Source of the DNA: JANQQN01 sp964519665
Lineage (GTDB): Bacteria; Myxococcota; Kuafuiibacteriia; Kuafuiibacteriales; Kuafuiibacteriaceae
Direction of reading: 5' to 3'
NCBI GenBank assembly: GCA_964519665.1
Contig: CAZFIV010000013.1
Coordinates: forward strand, 1-64,000
DNA length: 64,000 nt
Positions 37,928-46,785 of this stretch are shown piece after piece. Within the stretch, counting starts at the first letter, position 1. The number at the start of each line of letters is the position of its first letter. The notes beneath the pieces were generated by a model. The model was not told the origin of the DNA and did not search any database. It saw only the letters and a program-made list of their open reading frames with translations. The position numbers were made by a program, and so were the translations under genes.

Positions 37928-40030
37928 ATGATCGACCTCTCCAAGACCCGGAACATCGGGATCTCCGCTCACATCGATAGTGGGAAGACCACCCTGACCG
38001 AGCGTATCCTGTTCTACACGAACCGCGTTCACGCAATTCACGAAGTGAAGGGCAAAGACGGTGTCGGCGCGAAGATGGACTCGATGGAGCTCGAGCGGGA
38101 GCGCGGCATCACCATCGCCTCGGCGGCAACCCATACCGAATGGGCGGGCCACCACATCAACATCATTGATACTCCCGGGCACGTCGACTTCACCATCGAA
38201 GTCGAACGGTCGCTCCGGGTCCTCGACGGCGCGGTGCTGGTTCTCTGCGGCGTCGCGGGCGTTCAGAGCCAGTCGTTCACCGTCGACCGGCAGATGAACC
38301 GCTACGGCGTTCCTCGGATCGCGTTCGTCAACAAATGCGACCGCGTCGGGGCCAACCCGGTTCGGGTTCGCGACCAGCTGCGCGAGAAGCTGAACCACAA
38401 CGCCGTCTTGATGCAGATTCCGATCGGCCTCGAAGACAAGCTGGCCGGCGTCGTCGACCTGGTCCGGATGAAGGCGCTGTACAACGACGGCCCCAACGGC
38501 GAAACGATCGTCGAAAAAGACATTCCCGCCGAGCTGGCCGACGACGCGCAGCAGTACCGCGACGAGATGCTCGACGCGGTCTCGATGTTCTCGGAAGAGC
38601 TGATGGAAGCGATGCTCGAAGAGAACGTCACGGAAGAGCTCATCTACTCGGCGATTCGCAAGGGCACCCTCGACATGAAGCTGGTCCCGGTCTTCATGGG
38701 CTCGGCCTATAAGAACCGAGGCGTTCAACCGCTCCTCGACGCGGTGACCCACTATTTGCCGGCGCCCGACGAGGTCGTGAACGAAGCGATCGACCTCACC
38801 AAAGAGGGCGAAGACCACAAGATCAAGATGAGCTACAAGCCCGATGACCCGCTCGCGATGCTCGCGTTCAAGCTGGAAGACGGGCGGTACGGTCAGCTGA
38901 CCTACATGCGGTTGTACCAGGGCACGGTCAAGAAAGACGACTTCATCGTCAACACTCGCAGCGGCAAGAAGACCAAGGTCGCCCGCCTGGTCCGCATGCA
39001 CTCCGACGAGATGGAAGACATCACCGAGGCGTCGGGCGGCGACATCGTCGCCACCTTCGGTATCGACTGCTACTCCGGCGACACGTTCACCGACGGCAAG
39101 CTCAAGATCGCGATGACGTCGATCCACGTGCCCGACGCGGTGATTTCGCTCTCGATCAAACCCGTCGACTCGAAGTCCGAGCAAAACCTCTCGAAGGCGC
39201 TCAATCGCTTCACCAAGGAAGACCCGACTTTCCGGGCCGGCGTCGACGCCGAGAGCGGCGAGACGGTCATCTCGGGCATGGGCGAGCTTCAGCTCGACGT
39301 CTACATCGAGCGGATGCGCCGCGAGTACAACTGCCGGGTCGAGGTATCGCCGCCCCAGGTCGCGTACCGCGAAACGATCACCGCGCCGGCGAAGTTCGAC
39401 TACACCCACAAGAAACAGACCGGTGGTTCCGGTCAGTACGGCAAGATCGTGGGCACCATGACCCCGAGCGACGACGGCGAGTTCACGTTCGAAGAGACGG
39501 TCGTTGGCGGTAACGTTCCGCGGCAATTCATCCCCTCGGTTGAAAAGGGTTTCAAGTCGATGGTCGAGAAGGGCCCGCGCCTCGGCTTCCCCGTCGTGGG
39601 GGTCAAAGTCGTCCTCGAAGACGGCGCATATCACGCCGTCGACTCGTCGGACGTCGCCTTTCAGGAGGCCGCCCGCGGCGCTTGGCGGGAGACCTTCACC
39701 AAAGCGAAACCTCGCGTGCTCGAACCGGTCATGAAGGTTACCGTTGAAGGTCCTTCGGACTTCGCCGGGTCGGTCATCTCGACGATCAACCAGCGGCGAG
39801 GCACGGTGCTCGGCTCGCAAGAAGACGAGGGCATCACTCGGATCGACGCCGAGGTGCCGCTGGCCGAAATGTTCGGCTATGCTACCACCTTGCGGTCTTC
39901 GACCCAGGGTAAGGCGGAGTTCACCATGGAGTTCTCGAAGTACTCGCTGGTACCGAACTCGATCGAAGAAGAGCTCGTCGCAAAAGCCCAGGAAGCCAAA
40001 GAAGGGGCGAAGGCTGGCAAGAAGAAATAA
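37928..40030 (+). CDS. fusA: Elongation factor G, mitochondrial/spd type 1
   Basis: A 700-residue translational GTPase that drives tRNA-mRNA translocation. I start at ATG 37928 (MIDLSKTRNIGISAHIDSGK), with GAGG 7 nt upstream. G motifs are AHIDSGKTT (residues 14-22), RGITIASAAT, DTPGHVDFT and NKCD. Domains II-V follow, including GGSGQYGKI and GYATTLRSSTQGKAEFTMEF near the end. The P-loop serine (HIDSGK rather than HIDAGK) and HEVKGKDGVGAKMDSMELER match mitochondrial EF-G1 and the spd EF-G1 of spirochaetes, planctomycetes and deltaproteobacteria. It is closer to these than to the canonical str-operon fusA, and no rpsL, rpsG or tuf gene is adjacent. It is 12 bases before the next gene. Confidence 0.95.
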   Translation: MIDLSKTRNIGISAHIDSGKTTLTERILFYTNRVHAIHEVKGKDGVGAKMDSMELERERGITIASAATHTEWAGHHINIIDTPGHVDFTIEVERSLRVLDGAVLVLCGVAGVQSQSFTVDRQMNRYGVPRIAFVNKCDRVGANPVRVRDQLREKLNHNAVLMQIPIGLEDKLAGVVDLVRMKALYNDGPNGETIVEKDIPAELADDAQQYRDEMLDAVSMFSEELMEAMLEENVTEELIYSAIRKGTLDMKLVPVFMGSAYKNRGVQPLLDAVTHYLPAPDEVVNEAIDLTKEGEDHKIKMSYKPDDPLAMLAFKLEDGRYGQLTYMRLYQGTVKKDDFIVNTRSGKKTKVARLVRMHSDEMEDITEASGGDIVATFGIDCYSGDTFTDGKLKIAMTSIHVPDAVISLSIKPVDSKSEQNLSKALNRFTKEDPTFRAGVDAESGETVISGMGELQLDVYIERMRREYNCRVEVSPPQVAYRETITAPAKFDYTHKKQTGGSGQYGKIVGTMTPSDDGEFTFEETVVGGNVPRQFIPSVEKGFKSMVEKGPRLGFPVVGVKVVLEDGAYHAVDSSDVAFQEAARGAWRETFTKAKPRVLEPVMKVTVEGPSDFAGSVISTINQRRGTVLGSQEDEGITRIDAEVPLAEMFGYATTLRSSTQGKAEFTMEFSKYSLVPNSIEEELVAKAQEAKEGAKAGKKK

Positions 40031-40042
40031 GGAGAGCCGCCA

Positions 40043-41347
40043 ATGTTCCGCAAAGAAGTCAACGCACAGAGTCCGCTCCGGATCCTCGAACGATCCATTC
40101 ATGGCGGTTTGGGCCGCGGTAACCTCGGGGTAGTAATGGCTCGGGCCGGCGTCGGTAAGACGGCGTTCCTCGTACAAGTCGGCCTCGATGACCTCTTGCG
40201 AGAACGTGATGTCCTCCATATTGGCATCGGCCAGAACTTGGACCACATCCAGTCCTGGTACGATGCCCTCTTCGACGACCTCGCCCGGGACACGAACCTC
40301 GAAGACCGGGAGCAAGTCAAAGCGAGCGTGGCCAAGCGGAGGGTCATTCAAGCGTTTACTGAACGCGAGTTTTCGATCGAGAAGGTGGAACGGGCGGTGG
40401 CTCTCTACGGCGAGCACCTCGAAATGAAGCCCTCCGCCATCTTGGTCGACGGCTACATTTGGGAAGACCGACCCATCGTCAAGGTCGCCGCCGACCTCGG
40501 CGCCCTCCGGGCTATGGCGAGCCGGATGAACGCCGAACTCTGGCTCACCGCGCAGACGCACCGAGAACTGGTGCCCCATCACCCGACCAAGATCCCGGAA
40601 CCCTGCGCCCCATTCGAAGAGCTGGTCGACGTCGCGGTCTACCTCGAACCGCACGGCCACCTGGTCTCGGTTCGACTGCTCAAAGACCACGACAACGACA
40701 AGGTCGCCGAGACCCACCTCGAGCTCGAACCGGACACCATGCAACTGGTCACCGACCAGGCGGCGACGAACCCTACTCCGCTGCCCCCCTCGGCCCACAC
40801 GCTCCTATCGGGGGCGGCTAACGGCGCCGAAGCCGAGTTCGGGGCCATGGCCGAAACGTGGGGATTGGCCGAAATCAACTTCTCTTTCTCGGGGCGCACG
40901 ACCGCTCGCGACCGAGGGGTCGTGGAGTTGACCGAAGCCGAGCTCAAGCAAGGCGAAGTCAACTCCGCCTACATCGAGGCCAAGCTCCATCGCCAGTTCC
41001 CCAACACCCCGACCTTCCGAAAGATGCTCCAGACCATCTGGCACCAGGTGGTCACGTCCGGTCAGGTGTTCGTGATCGGTCTGATCCAAGACGACGGCAC
41101 GGTTCGCGGCGGCACCGGGTGGGCGGCCGAGCTCGCTCGTCACTTTGGCAAACCGGTCCATGTGTTCGACCAGGAGAAGAACGCTTGGTTCACGTGGTCC
41201 GAAGGCAAATGGATAGCCGAAGAAGCGCCGACCGTTCAGCGCAGCCGGTTCACAGGCACCGGCACCCGATTCCTTTCCGACGAAGGCAAGCTCGCGATCC
41301 GCAAGCTATTCGAGCGCAGCTTCGGCACGCCCCCCACCACTGCGTGA
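40043..41347 (+). CDS. RecA-like ATPase fused to a Rossmann (SLOG/LOG-like) domain, unknown function
   Basis: A 434-residue protein that I do not recognise as a named family. Residues 10-235 look like a RecA/KaiC-type P-loop ATPase: Walker A ARAGVGKT at 33-40, Walker B SAILVD at 131-136, and a sensor-like ELWLTAQTHRE. After a proline-rich linker, residues 275-390 form a Rossmann-like unit (INFSFSGRTTARDRGVVELT, then RGGTGWAAELARHFGKPVHV). The G-G-T-G and GKPVHVFD patterns are typical of SLOG/LOG-type nucleotide-binding proteins. It is 12 bases after EF-G with an AGGAG ribosome-binding site, so the two are probably co-transcribed. Function in nucleotide sensing or translation is only a suggestion. 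Confidence 0.6.
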   Translation: MFRKEVNAQSPLRILERSIHGGLGRGNLGVVMARAGVGKTAFLVQVGLDDLLRERDVLHIGIGQNLDHIQSWYDALFDDLARDTNLEDREQVKASVAKRRVIQAFTEREFSIEKVERAVALYGEHLEMKPSAILVDGYIWEDRPIVKVAADLGALRAMASRMNAELWLTAQTHRELVPHHPTKIPEPCAPFEELVDVAVYLEPHGHLVSVRLLKDHDNDKVAETHLELEPDTMQLVTDQAATNPTPLPPSAHTLLSGAANGAEAEFGAMAETWGLAEINFSFSGRTTARDRGVVELTEAELKQGEVNSAYIEAKLHRQFPNTPTFRKMLQTIWHQVVTSGQVFVIGLIQDDGTVRGGTGWAAELARHFGKPVHVFDQEKNAWFTWSEGKWIAEEAPTVQRSRFTGTGTRFLSDEGKLAIRKLFERSFGTPPTTA

Positions 41348-41379
41348 CCGCGCGCGCCTTTCGCGCTGACGCGCCGAGT

Positions 41380-41407
41380 CGAGCACGGTCGCCATCGACC
41401 GTGCTCG
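41380..41407. terminator. Perfect 12-bp hairpin between convergent genes
   Basis: CGAGCACGGTCG (41380-41391) and CGACCGTGCTCG (41396-41407) pair perfectly with a CCAT loop. The hairpin lies midway between the stops of the RecA/Rossmann gene and the convergent DsbA-like gene. There is no strong T run on either side, so it may be a bidirectional but not classic intrinsic terminator. Confidence 0.65.
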
Positions 41408-41437
41408 GAGCGGTGGACGGTTTCTCGGCCGCCGCCG

Positions 41438-42532
41438 TCAACCTTCGATGTATCGCTTGATATCGGCGGGCGTCGGGACGCCACCCGGGAAGGGCTCGCC
41501 GTTGATGTAGAACGCTGGAGTTCCTCCAACACCGGCTTCCATACCCTGTGCCATATCCTTGCGCACGAACTCTTGCGTCACCGGATCCTTGATGCACGCC
41601 TGGTATTCCTCCATGTCGAGGCCGACATTCTGGGCGTGCGCTTGCAGCTTCGCGGCGCTGAGCTGCTGCGGGGCGGCGAAGACCGCGTCATGGAAGGGCC
41701 AGAATTTGCCCTGCAGGTTGGCGCATTGCGCCGCGATCGCGGTCGGCATCGCATTGCGGTGCATGTTCAGCGGGAAGTGCATGAACACGATCTTCACGTC
41801 GTTCGGATAGGCACTGACGATCGCCTCGACGCCGCTCACGGCGCGAGCGCAGAAGGGGCACTCGAAGTCCGAGAATTCGACGATCGTGACCTTCGCGTCG
41901 GGCTTGCCCTTCGAGGGTCGGCCGGAAAGGTCGAACTTGGCCGTCTCGATGTCGGCGCGGGGCAGCATCAGCTTCATGCCGTTGTCGGCCTTCAGCTTTT
42001 CGAACACCTGGGCCATCGTCTCTTGCCGTTTCTGCTGCGTCAGGAAGGCCTTGATGCGGGGCGCCAGAGGCTCGAAGGGCTGGTTGGCGAGCCGAGGATT
42101 GGACGCATGAAACTGCTTCACTTCGGCGTCGGTGACCTCGACATCTCCCGCTTGGGCGTCGAGGTACTCCTTTTCACTTTGCCCCTTCTCGGCGGCCGCC
42201 TTCTTGAGGAACATCTCGATCACCTTTTGATCGATGCTCTGGCGCTCGAGGTTGTAGAGGTCCGTTTGGTACTTGTTACGGAGTCGGCGAAAGTCGCCGG
42301 CCTTCTCGGCGACCAAGTCGCCGTAGGTCAGCTGCCCGCCGTCCCACGAGGCGACGACGGTGTCGGCTGGGAGCCGACCCGGCCCCTGTTGTGCCGATGT
42401 CGAGGTCACAACGGGTTGGGGGGCGGGCGATGATGACTGCTTGGTCTCGGTGGTCTTGGTGCCGGACTCGGTGCCGTTCGCGCACGCGATGAGCCCACAC
42501 CCGACCATGGCCAGAATGCCTTGACGGAACAT
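41438..42532 (-). CDS. DsbA-like thiol oxidoreductase lipoprotein with SurA-like N-terminal part
   Basis: A 364-residue lipoprotein (signal ending LIAC, Cys17) with a Ser/Thr linker. A helical region (VVASWDGGQLTYGDLVAEKA, VTDAEVKQFHASNPRLANQP) resembles the chaperone-like segment of SurA/PrsA-type proteins. A C-terminal thioredoxin-fold domain follows (about residues 205-360). Its active site CPFC is at 225-228 in EFSDFECPFCARAV, and the cis-proline loop is in VGGTPAFYING. This fits DsbA/DsbG-like periplasmic disulfide exchange enzymes with a substrate-binding arm. It converges on the RecA/Rossmann gene and diverges from plsC. Confidence 0.85.
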   Translation of the reverse strand: MFRQGILAMVGCGLIACANGTESGTKTTETKQSSSPAPQPVVTSTSAQQGPGRLPADTVVASWDGGQLTYGDLVAEKAGDFRRLRNKYQTDLYNLERQSIDQKVIEMFLKKAAAEKGQSEKEYLDAQAGDVEVTDAEVKQFHASNPRLANQPFEPLAPRIKAFLTQQKRQETMAQVFEKLKADNGMKLMLPRADIETAKFDLSGRPSKGKPDAKVTIVEFSDFECPFCARAVSGVEAIVSAYPNDVKIVFMHFPLNMHRNAMPTAIAAQCANLQGKFWPFHDAVFAAPQQLSAAKLQAHAQNVGLDMEEYQACIKDPVTQEFVRKDMAQGMEAGVGGTPAFYINGEPFPGGVPTPADIKRYIEG

Positions 42533-42636
42533 GGGTTGGGCCTTGGCACGGGTGAGCCGTGAGGGCCAAGGCTTTTTGATGCCCCCGGTGGTCCATCAAC
42601 AGCGCTATCCCTGCTGATTTCTTGTATGTATCGCCC

Positions 42637-43395
42637 ATGCGCTGGGTGCTCTCCATCCTGTTCTGGGTCTTCTTCGCCGTCTCCTGCCTGCTCTGTTTGA
42701 TCGTCGCGGTCTTGATATGGTTGACGACGGGGTGGTTCGATCGTCAGCGGCGGATCAACCACATGTTCAGCTGCTGGTGGGCGTCGCTGTACGCGAGCGT
42801 CTACCCGGGATGGACGGTGCGGGTCACGGGCCGCGAGTTCATCCAGCGCGACCGCGCCTACGTCATCATCGCCAACCACACCTCGATGGCGGACATCGTC
42901 CTGCTGTTCTGTCTGTTCCGCCAGTTCAAGTGGGTCAGCAAGTCATCGGTCTTCAACTACCCGATCCTCGGCTGGAATATGCGCATCTGCAAGTACATCC
43001 CGCTGGTTCGCGGCGACAAGGACAGCATCGCCCAGATGATGAAGACCTGCGAGGACTGGCTGAACAACCGGATGTCGATTGTGATGTTCCCCGAGGGTAC
43101 CCGGTCGAAGACCGGACGCCTCAAGGACTTCAAGCATGGCGCCTTCACGCTCGCCCACAACACGTCATGCGACATCATTCCGGTTGCCATCCACGGCGGA
43201 CATCGACTGATCCCCAAGCATGGGTCGACGTTCGCGACCCGAGCCGAGCTGTGGGTGGAAATCTTGCCGCCGATTCTCCTGAAAGCTCAGACGGTCGAGG
43301 AGCTAGCGGACGTCAGCCGAGAAACGATCCGCCGGGCTCTGGCCGCCGATCCGTCCGAGCCCGAGCACACAGAGGCGATAGCCGCCCATGCCTGA
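42637..43395 (+). CDS. plsC: 1-acyl-sn-glycerol-3-phosphate acyltransferase
   Basis: A 252-residue PlsC-family acyltransferase making phosphatidic acid from lysophosphatidic acid. A membrane anchor (VLSILFWVFFAVSCLLCLIV) is followed by the catalytic NHTSMAD (HX4D) motif and FPEGTRSKTGRLKDFKHGAF, the substrate-binding block. The frame extends five codons to a TTG at 42622, but ATG 42637 is the natural start. The stop overlaps the start of the alpha/beta hydrolase gene by 8 bases, so the two genes are coupled. Confidence 0.9.
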   Translation: MRWVLSILFWVFFAVSCLLCLIVAVLIWLTTGWFDRQRRINHMFSCWWASLYASVYPGWTVRVTGREFIQRDRAYVIIANHTSMADIVLLFCLFRQFKWVSKSSVFNYPILGWNMRICKYIPLVRGDKDSIAQMMKTCEDWLNNRMSIVMFPEGTRSKTGRLKDFKHGAFTLAHNTSCDIIPVAIHGGHRLIPKHGSTFATRAELWVEILPPILLKAQTVEELADVSRETIRRALAADPSEPEHTEAIAAHA

Positions 43396-44167
43396 CGAGC
43401 CAGTGGTGCTCCTGCACGGGTTCGCGGGCGCGCCTGCGGCCTGGGACGCCGTGATCGCCGCTTGGCCGTCACCCCCGCCTCGATTCATCGCACCCGCCCT
43501 GCCGGGTCACGGCCCTCTTCAAGCCCGCCCAGGCGGCGGGTTTGCCGACGCCGTCGATGCCCTCCTCGACACGCTGCCGCCGGGTCGCCGTCACATCGTC
43601 GGCTACAGCTTGGGAGGGCGGATGGGTCTGGGCCTGGCCGCCCGCGCGCCCCGACGGTGCGTGTCACTGACCCTCATCGGCGTTAACCCGGGTCTCGACG
43701 ACGACGCTCGCGCCGCGCGCCGAGTCCAGGACGAAGCTTGGGCGCAGCGTCTCGAGGCCGAAGGGCTCTCCGCCTTCTTCGACGCGTGGTCCCGTCTGCC
43801 GCTCTTTCGCACGCAGTCCGGCCTGCCGGACCCGATCCGCAAGGCTCAGGACGTATGGCGACGTGATCTCGACCCCGTGCAGCTGGCATTGGCCATGCGC
43901 CAGTTGAGCCTCGCAGGCATGCCCGACTACCGCCCGTTTCTCGAGCACACCTCGATCCCCTGCCAGCAGGTCGTCGGGGCGCTCGACGAGAAGTTTCGGA
44001 CGATCGCCGAAGACATCCATCGCCGGACAGCGAACGATCATCGCGTCGTGCGCTTGGATGTCATTCCCGACGCGGGTCACAACGTGACCTTGGAACAGCC
44101 GGCGGCCCTCGCCCAGACGGTCGACCAATTCTTCCGCTCCTTGCGCTCCTTCCGTTCCCACCGCTAG
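43388..44167 (+). CDS. Alpha/beta hydrolase, MenH-like
   Basis: A 259-residue alpha/beta-hydrolase. The oxyanion HGFAGAPAAWD is near the N-terminus, the nucleophile is the serine in VGYSLGGRMGLGLA, an Asp-containing segment is VGALDEKFRT, and the catalytic His is in PDAGHNVTLEQP. The GYSLGGR plus following stretch LTLIGVNPGL resembles MenH (SHCHC synthase of menaquinone synthesis), where GYS(M/L)GGR is diagnostic. No other men gene is in the window, so MenH is a reasonable but not proven identity. It converges on the SpoU methyltransferase gene, with a 4-base overlap of ends. Confidence 0.75.
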   Translation: MPDEPVVLLHGFAGAPAAWDAVIAAWPSPPPRFIAPALPGHGPLQARPGGGFADAVDALLDTLPPGRRHIVGYSLGGRMGLGLAARAPRRCVSLTLIGVNPGLDDDARAARRVQDEAWAQRLEAEGLSAFFDAWSRLPLFRTQSGLPDPIRKAQDVWRRDLDPVQLALAMRQLSLAGMPDYRPFLEHTSIPCQQVVGALDEKFRTIAEDIHRRTANDHRVVRLDVIPDAGHNVTLEQPAALAQTVDQFFRSLRSFRSHR

Positions 44168-44919
44168 GCCGGCGGCGACCGTCCCTGACGCCGTTGGCGC
44201 TGCCGCCAGACTTCCGACAGCGCGACCGCCGCCGCGTTGGAGACGTTGAGGCTGTCGACCTGGCCGGTCCCGGGAAGGGACACCACATGCGACACCGTCT
44301 CCCGAACCGCCGAGCTGAGGCCCGACGCTTCGTTGCCGAGCACCACGACGGTCGGACCTCCCAGCGGTAGATCGTACAGACGCTGCCTCGCCGATGCATC
44401 GAGCCCGACGACCCCGTATCCCACACCTCGCAACAATCCGAGGGCATCGGCGAGGTCCCTCACCGCCACCCGATCGACGAACTCGACGCCCCCCTCGGCG
44501 GTTCGAAAAGCCGCTCCGGTCCATCGCCCTTCGCGCTCATTGCGCAGGATGGCCTGCGCGCCAAAATGGGCCGCCGACCGCGCGATCGCCCCCAGGTTGT
44601 GGGGGTTTTGAACGTCATCGAGGGCGAGAAGACAGGGGGCGGCGGTCACCCGTTCCACCCAGTAGCGCAAGCTGGCACGAGGCGGCCTGGCGAGGATGCA
44701 GATGCCTTCGTGGTGCCGACTGGCCGCGAACGCGGCCACCTCATCGAACGACACGACCTTGTAGGCGATCCTACGCGCGGCGGCGTCGCGAAGGAGGTCG
44801 CGGTAATCATCCACCCGGCCGTCTTCGACGTAGACGCGAACCACGGCCTCCGCGCGCTGCGCGAAGGCTGCTCGAACCGCGTTCGCCCCGTAAACTTTGT
44901 CTTCTTCCGAGCGGGCCAC
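44164..44919 (-). CDS. SpoU/TrmH-family RNA 2'-O-methyltransferase
   Basis: A 251-residue SPOUT RNA methyltransferase. The N-terminal substrate-binding domain (VYGANAVRAAFAQRAEAVVR) precedes the knotted SAM domain with motifs DDVQNPHNLGAIARSA, VVVLGNEASGLSSAVRETV and IPGTGQ-like SLPGTGQVDSLNVSNAAA. It is probably a RlmB/TrmH-type enzyme modifying rRNA or tRNA; which one cannot be told. It converges with the MenH-like gene and is divergent from a small helical gene. Confidence 0.88.
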   Translation of the reverse strand: MARSEEDKVYGANAVRAAFAQRAEAVVRVYVEDGRVDDYRDLLRDAAARRIAYKVVSFDEVAAFAASRHHEGICILARPPRASLRYWVERVTAAPCLLALDDVQNPHNLGAIARSAAHFGAQAILRNEREGRWTGAAFRTAEGGVEFVDRVAVRDLADALGLLRGVGYGVVGLDASARQRLYDLPLGGPTVVVLGNEASGLSSAVRETVSHVVSLPGTGQVDSLNVSNAAAVALSEVWRQRQRRQGRSPPA

Positions 44920-44966
44920 CGTCGACCATCCTGGATGAACGAACCGGAGCTGTCATCCCGAGAGAC

Positions 44967-45392
44967 TTGTCGCGGACCGCCGAACCGATCAACAACACCG
45001 GCGTGCGAGCCGACTGGCATCGATTGGTCACCCGGCTGAAAGACCGCGGAATTCACAGTCCGAACGTCGAGCGGCTGCGTCATCACCTCAGCACCGAGGA
45101 GCAGCACGAACAGCTCGAGACCGAGATGCGGTCCGAGATCGCCCGCGCGCTCGGGCGAGCCGAGGCGAAGGTCCTCGCGGCGCTGGTAGCGCTCGAGCTC
45201 GCCGACGACGACGTCAAGCTCGCGGGCGACGACGCGGTTCGTCGAAGCGAAGCTCTCGAGGCCCGAGAGCAGCGCAGACGGGAGGCTCTCGAAGCGAGGA
45301 CCGACTACAAGATCCATCGGGAAGCGGTCGGCATCCGACGCAACGCGCAGCTCGACCAGCTGTTTCCGGTTCCTCCGCCCCGCCGGGGCTGA
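44967..45392 (+). CDS. Small charged helical protein, unknown
   Basis: A coding frame on the plus strand yields about 141 residues with strongly helical, charged composition (HHLSTEEQHEQLETEMRSEI, LEAREQRRREALEARTDYKI) and ends LFPVPPPRRG. No domain is recognised. The start is uncertain: TTG 44967 and GTG 44997 are candidates, and no ATG lies in frame near the divergent SpoU gene. The opposite strand carries a longer open frame, but its composition does not look like a protein. I regard this small gene as likely but unproven. Confidence 0.45.
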   Translation: MSRTAEPINNTGVRADWHRLVTRLKDRGIHSPNVERLRHHLSTEEQHEQLETEMRSEIARALGRAEAKVLAALVALELADDDVKLAGDDAVRRSEALEAREQRRREALEARTDYKIHREAVGIRRNAQLDQLFPVPPPRRG

Positions 45393-45476
45393 GCAAGTCG
45401 GAATCGACGCCGTCGGCCAGAACGGGGGGCCTCGTCCTCGCTTGCCTGTCGCGAAGCGTTCGGCTACGCGGAGGCG

Positions 45477-46499
45477 ATGGCACGACAACGGGCGGTCCTC
45501 ATCACCGGGGCGAACGGAGAGATGGGTCACGGCCTCATCACGCGATTGGCGGAGCGAAACGAGCATCCGATCGTGGCCCTCGACCTGACGTCGATAGATC
45601 CTGCGCTGCATGACAAGTGCGCTCACGTCGTGGCGGGCGACATCCTCGATGCTCGTCTTCTCGAAAGACTGGTCGGCGAGTTCGAGGTGCACACCGTCTT
45701 CCACCTCGCCGCGCTCCTTTCGACCCGCGCCGAGTTCAGTCCCGAGACCGCCCACGAGGTCAACGTTCAGGGCACCTTGAATCTTCTCCGGATGGCCACC
45801 TTGCAGGCGAAGTCGCACGGCGAGCCGGTCAAGTTCCTCTTCCCGAGCTCGATCGCGGCGTACGGCTTGCCCAATCTAGAGACGAAAGCCACCCATCCTC
45901 GCGTCGCTGAATCGCAATTCAACCTGCCTACGACGATGTACGGCTGCAACAAGCTGTACTGCGAACACCTCGGCTTCTACTACAGCCGGCACTACAAACG
46001 CCTCGCGGTCGAAGAAGACAAAAAGGGCGTCGACTTTCGCTCCATCCGTTTTCCAGGCCTGATCAGCGCCTTCACCGTTCCCCACGGCGGAACGTCCGAC
46101 TACGCGCCAGAGATGATCCACGCCGCCGCCCAGAACAAGCCGTACGCTTGCTTCGTGCGGCCCGACACCCGAATTTCGTTCATGGCCATGCCCGATGCCA
46201 TCGACGCTCTTCTGCAACTCATGGACGCGGAGCGCGGCGCGTTGACCAGCCACGTCTACAACATCACCGCCTTCGCACCGCCAGCTGTCGAGTTCGCCGA
46301 GCTTACGCGAGCGGCCTTTCCCGATGCACAGATCACCTTCGAGCCGGATCCGCGCCGCCAAGACATCGTCGACTCGTGGCCGGCCGACGTAGACGACTCG
46401 CTCGCTCGGAAAGACTGGGATTTTGCGCCTCGTTTCGATCTTCGTCGGACCTTCGATGAATATTTAGTCCCGCATGTACGGGCGCGGTACGCGCAGTGA
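45477..46499 (+). CDS. SDR-type L-threonine 3-dehydrogenase-like NAD-dependent enzyme
   Basis: A 340-residue extended short-chain dehydrogenase. NAD-binding ITGANGEMGHGL opens the fold, the catalytic Tyr155/Lys159 are in TMYGCNKLYCEH, and the Ser is in FPSSIAAYG. The later segments PGLISAFTVPHGGTSDYAPE, FVRPDTRISFMAMPDAIDAL, FEPDPRRQDIVDSWPADVDD and SLARKDWDFAPRFDL match the UDP-glucose-epimerase-like threonine dehydrogenases. These oxidise L-threonine to 2-amino-3-ketobutyrate. A KBL (2-amino-3-ketobutyrate ligase) gene is not adjacent. Confidence 0.78.
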   Translation: MARQRAVLITGANGEMGHGLITRLAERNEHPIVALDLTSIDPALHDKCAHVVAGDILDARLLERLVGEFEVHTVFHLAALLSTRAEFSPETAHEVNVQGTLNLLRMATLQAKSHGEPVKFLFPSSIAAYGLPNLETKATHPRVAESQFNLPTTMYGCNKLYCEHLGFYYSRHYKRLAVEEDKKGVDFRSIRFPGLISAFTVPHGGTSDYAPEMIHAAAQNKPYACFVRPDTRISFMAMPDAIDALLQLMDAERGALTSHVYNITAFAPPAVEFAELTRAAFPDAQITFEPDPRRQDIVDSWPADVDDSLARKDWDFAPRFDLRRTFDEYLVPHVRARYAQ

Positions 46500-46785
46500 C
46501 TTCCTTAATGTAAACCCGACACTAACGACAAACCTGCTTGCCCAGCCGCAACGCAGCCGGTACACCCGGTTCGCCACGAGCAAAGCGCAAGGTCACTCAT
46601 GGGCCCCGTGGCCGCAACTGAGCCGGCAAAGAAGCGCCCTGCTCGACCGCGAACGCTCAAAGAGCGCACTGCGCGGTGATGGAATAGACACCCCCTCCGC
46701 GGGGTTTACATCCGCTGCCGTCATCACGCGCGGGCAAAAATGATACGAACCCGCAGATTCGACCTGCGGCCGAGGAGGACACGAT
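46500..46785. other. Intergenic leader before the EgtB-like gene
   Basis: About 285 bases without a convincing gene. A weak hairpin ACCCC...GGGGT followed by TT lies near 46689-46705. Close to the gene the hairpin CCGCAG ATTCGAC CTGCGG (about 46751-46769) directly precedes the ribosome-binding site GGAGG (46774-46778). The short open frame here has no protein-like composition. Confidence 0.4.

Noticed and set aside
37829..40798. 989-codon open frame on the minus strand, opposite EF-G and the RecA/Rossmann gene
   Set aside because: It is the reverse-frame shadow of high-GC coding DNA; composition is Arg/Asp/Val rich without domains, while the plus strand encodes a perfect EF-G.
44646..45818. 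390-codon minus-strand frame between the SpoU gene and the threonine dehydrogenase gene
   Set aside because: It runs opposite two better genes and has no recognisable domain; its codon pattern fits a shadow.
46474..46743. 89-codon frame before the EgtB-like gene
   Set aside because: It lacks a ribosome-binding site and its residues look random; treated as leader DNA.
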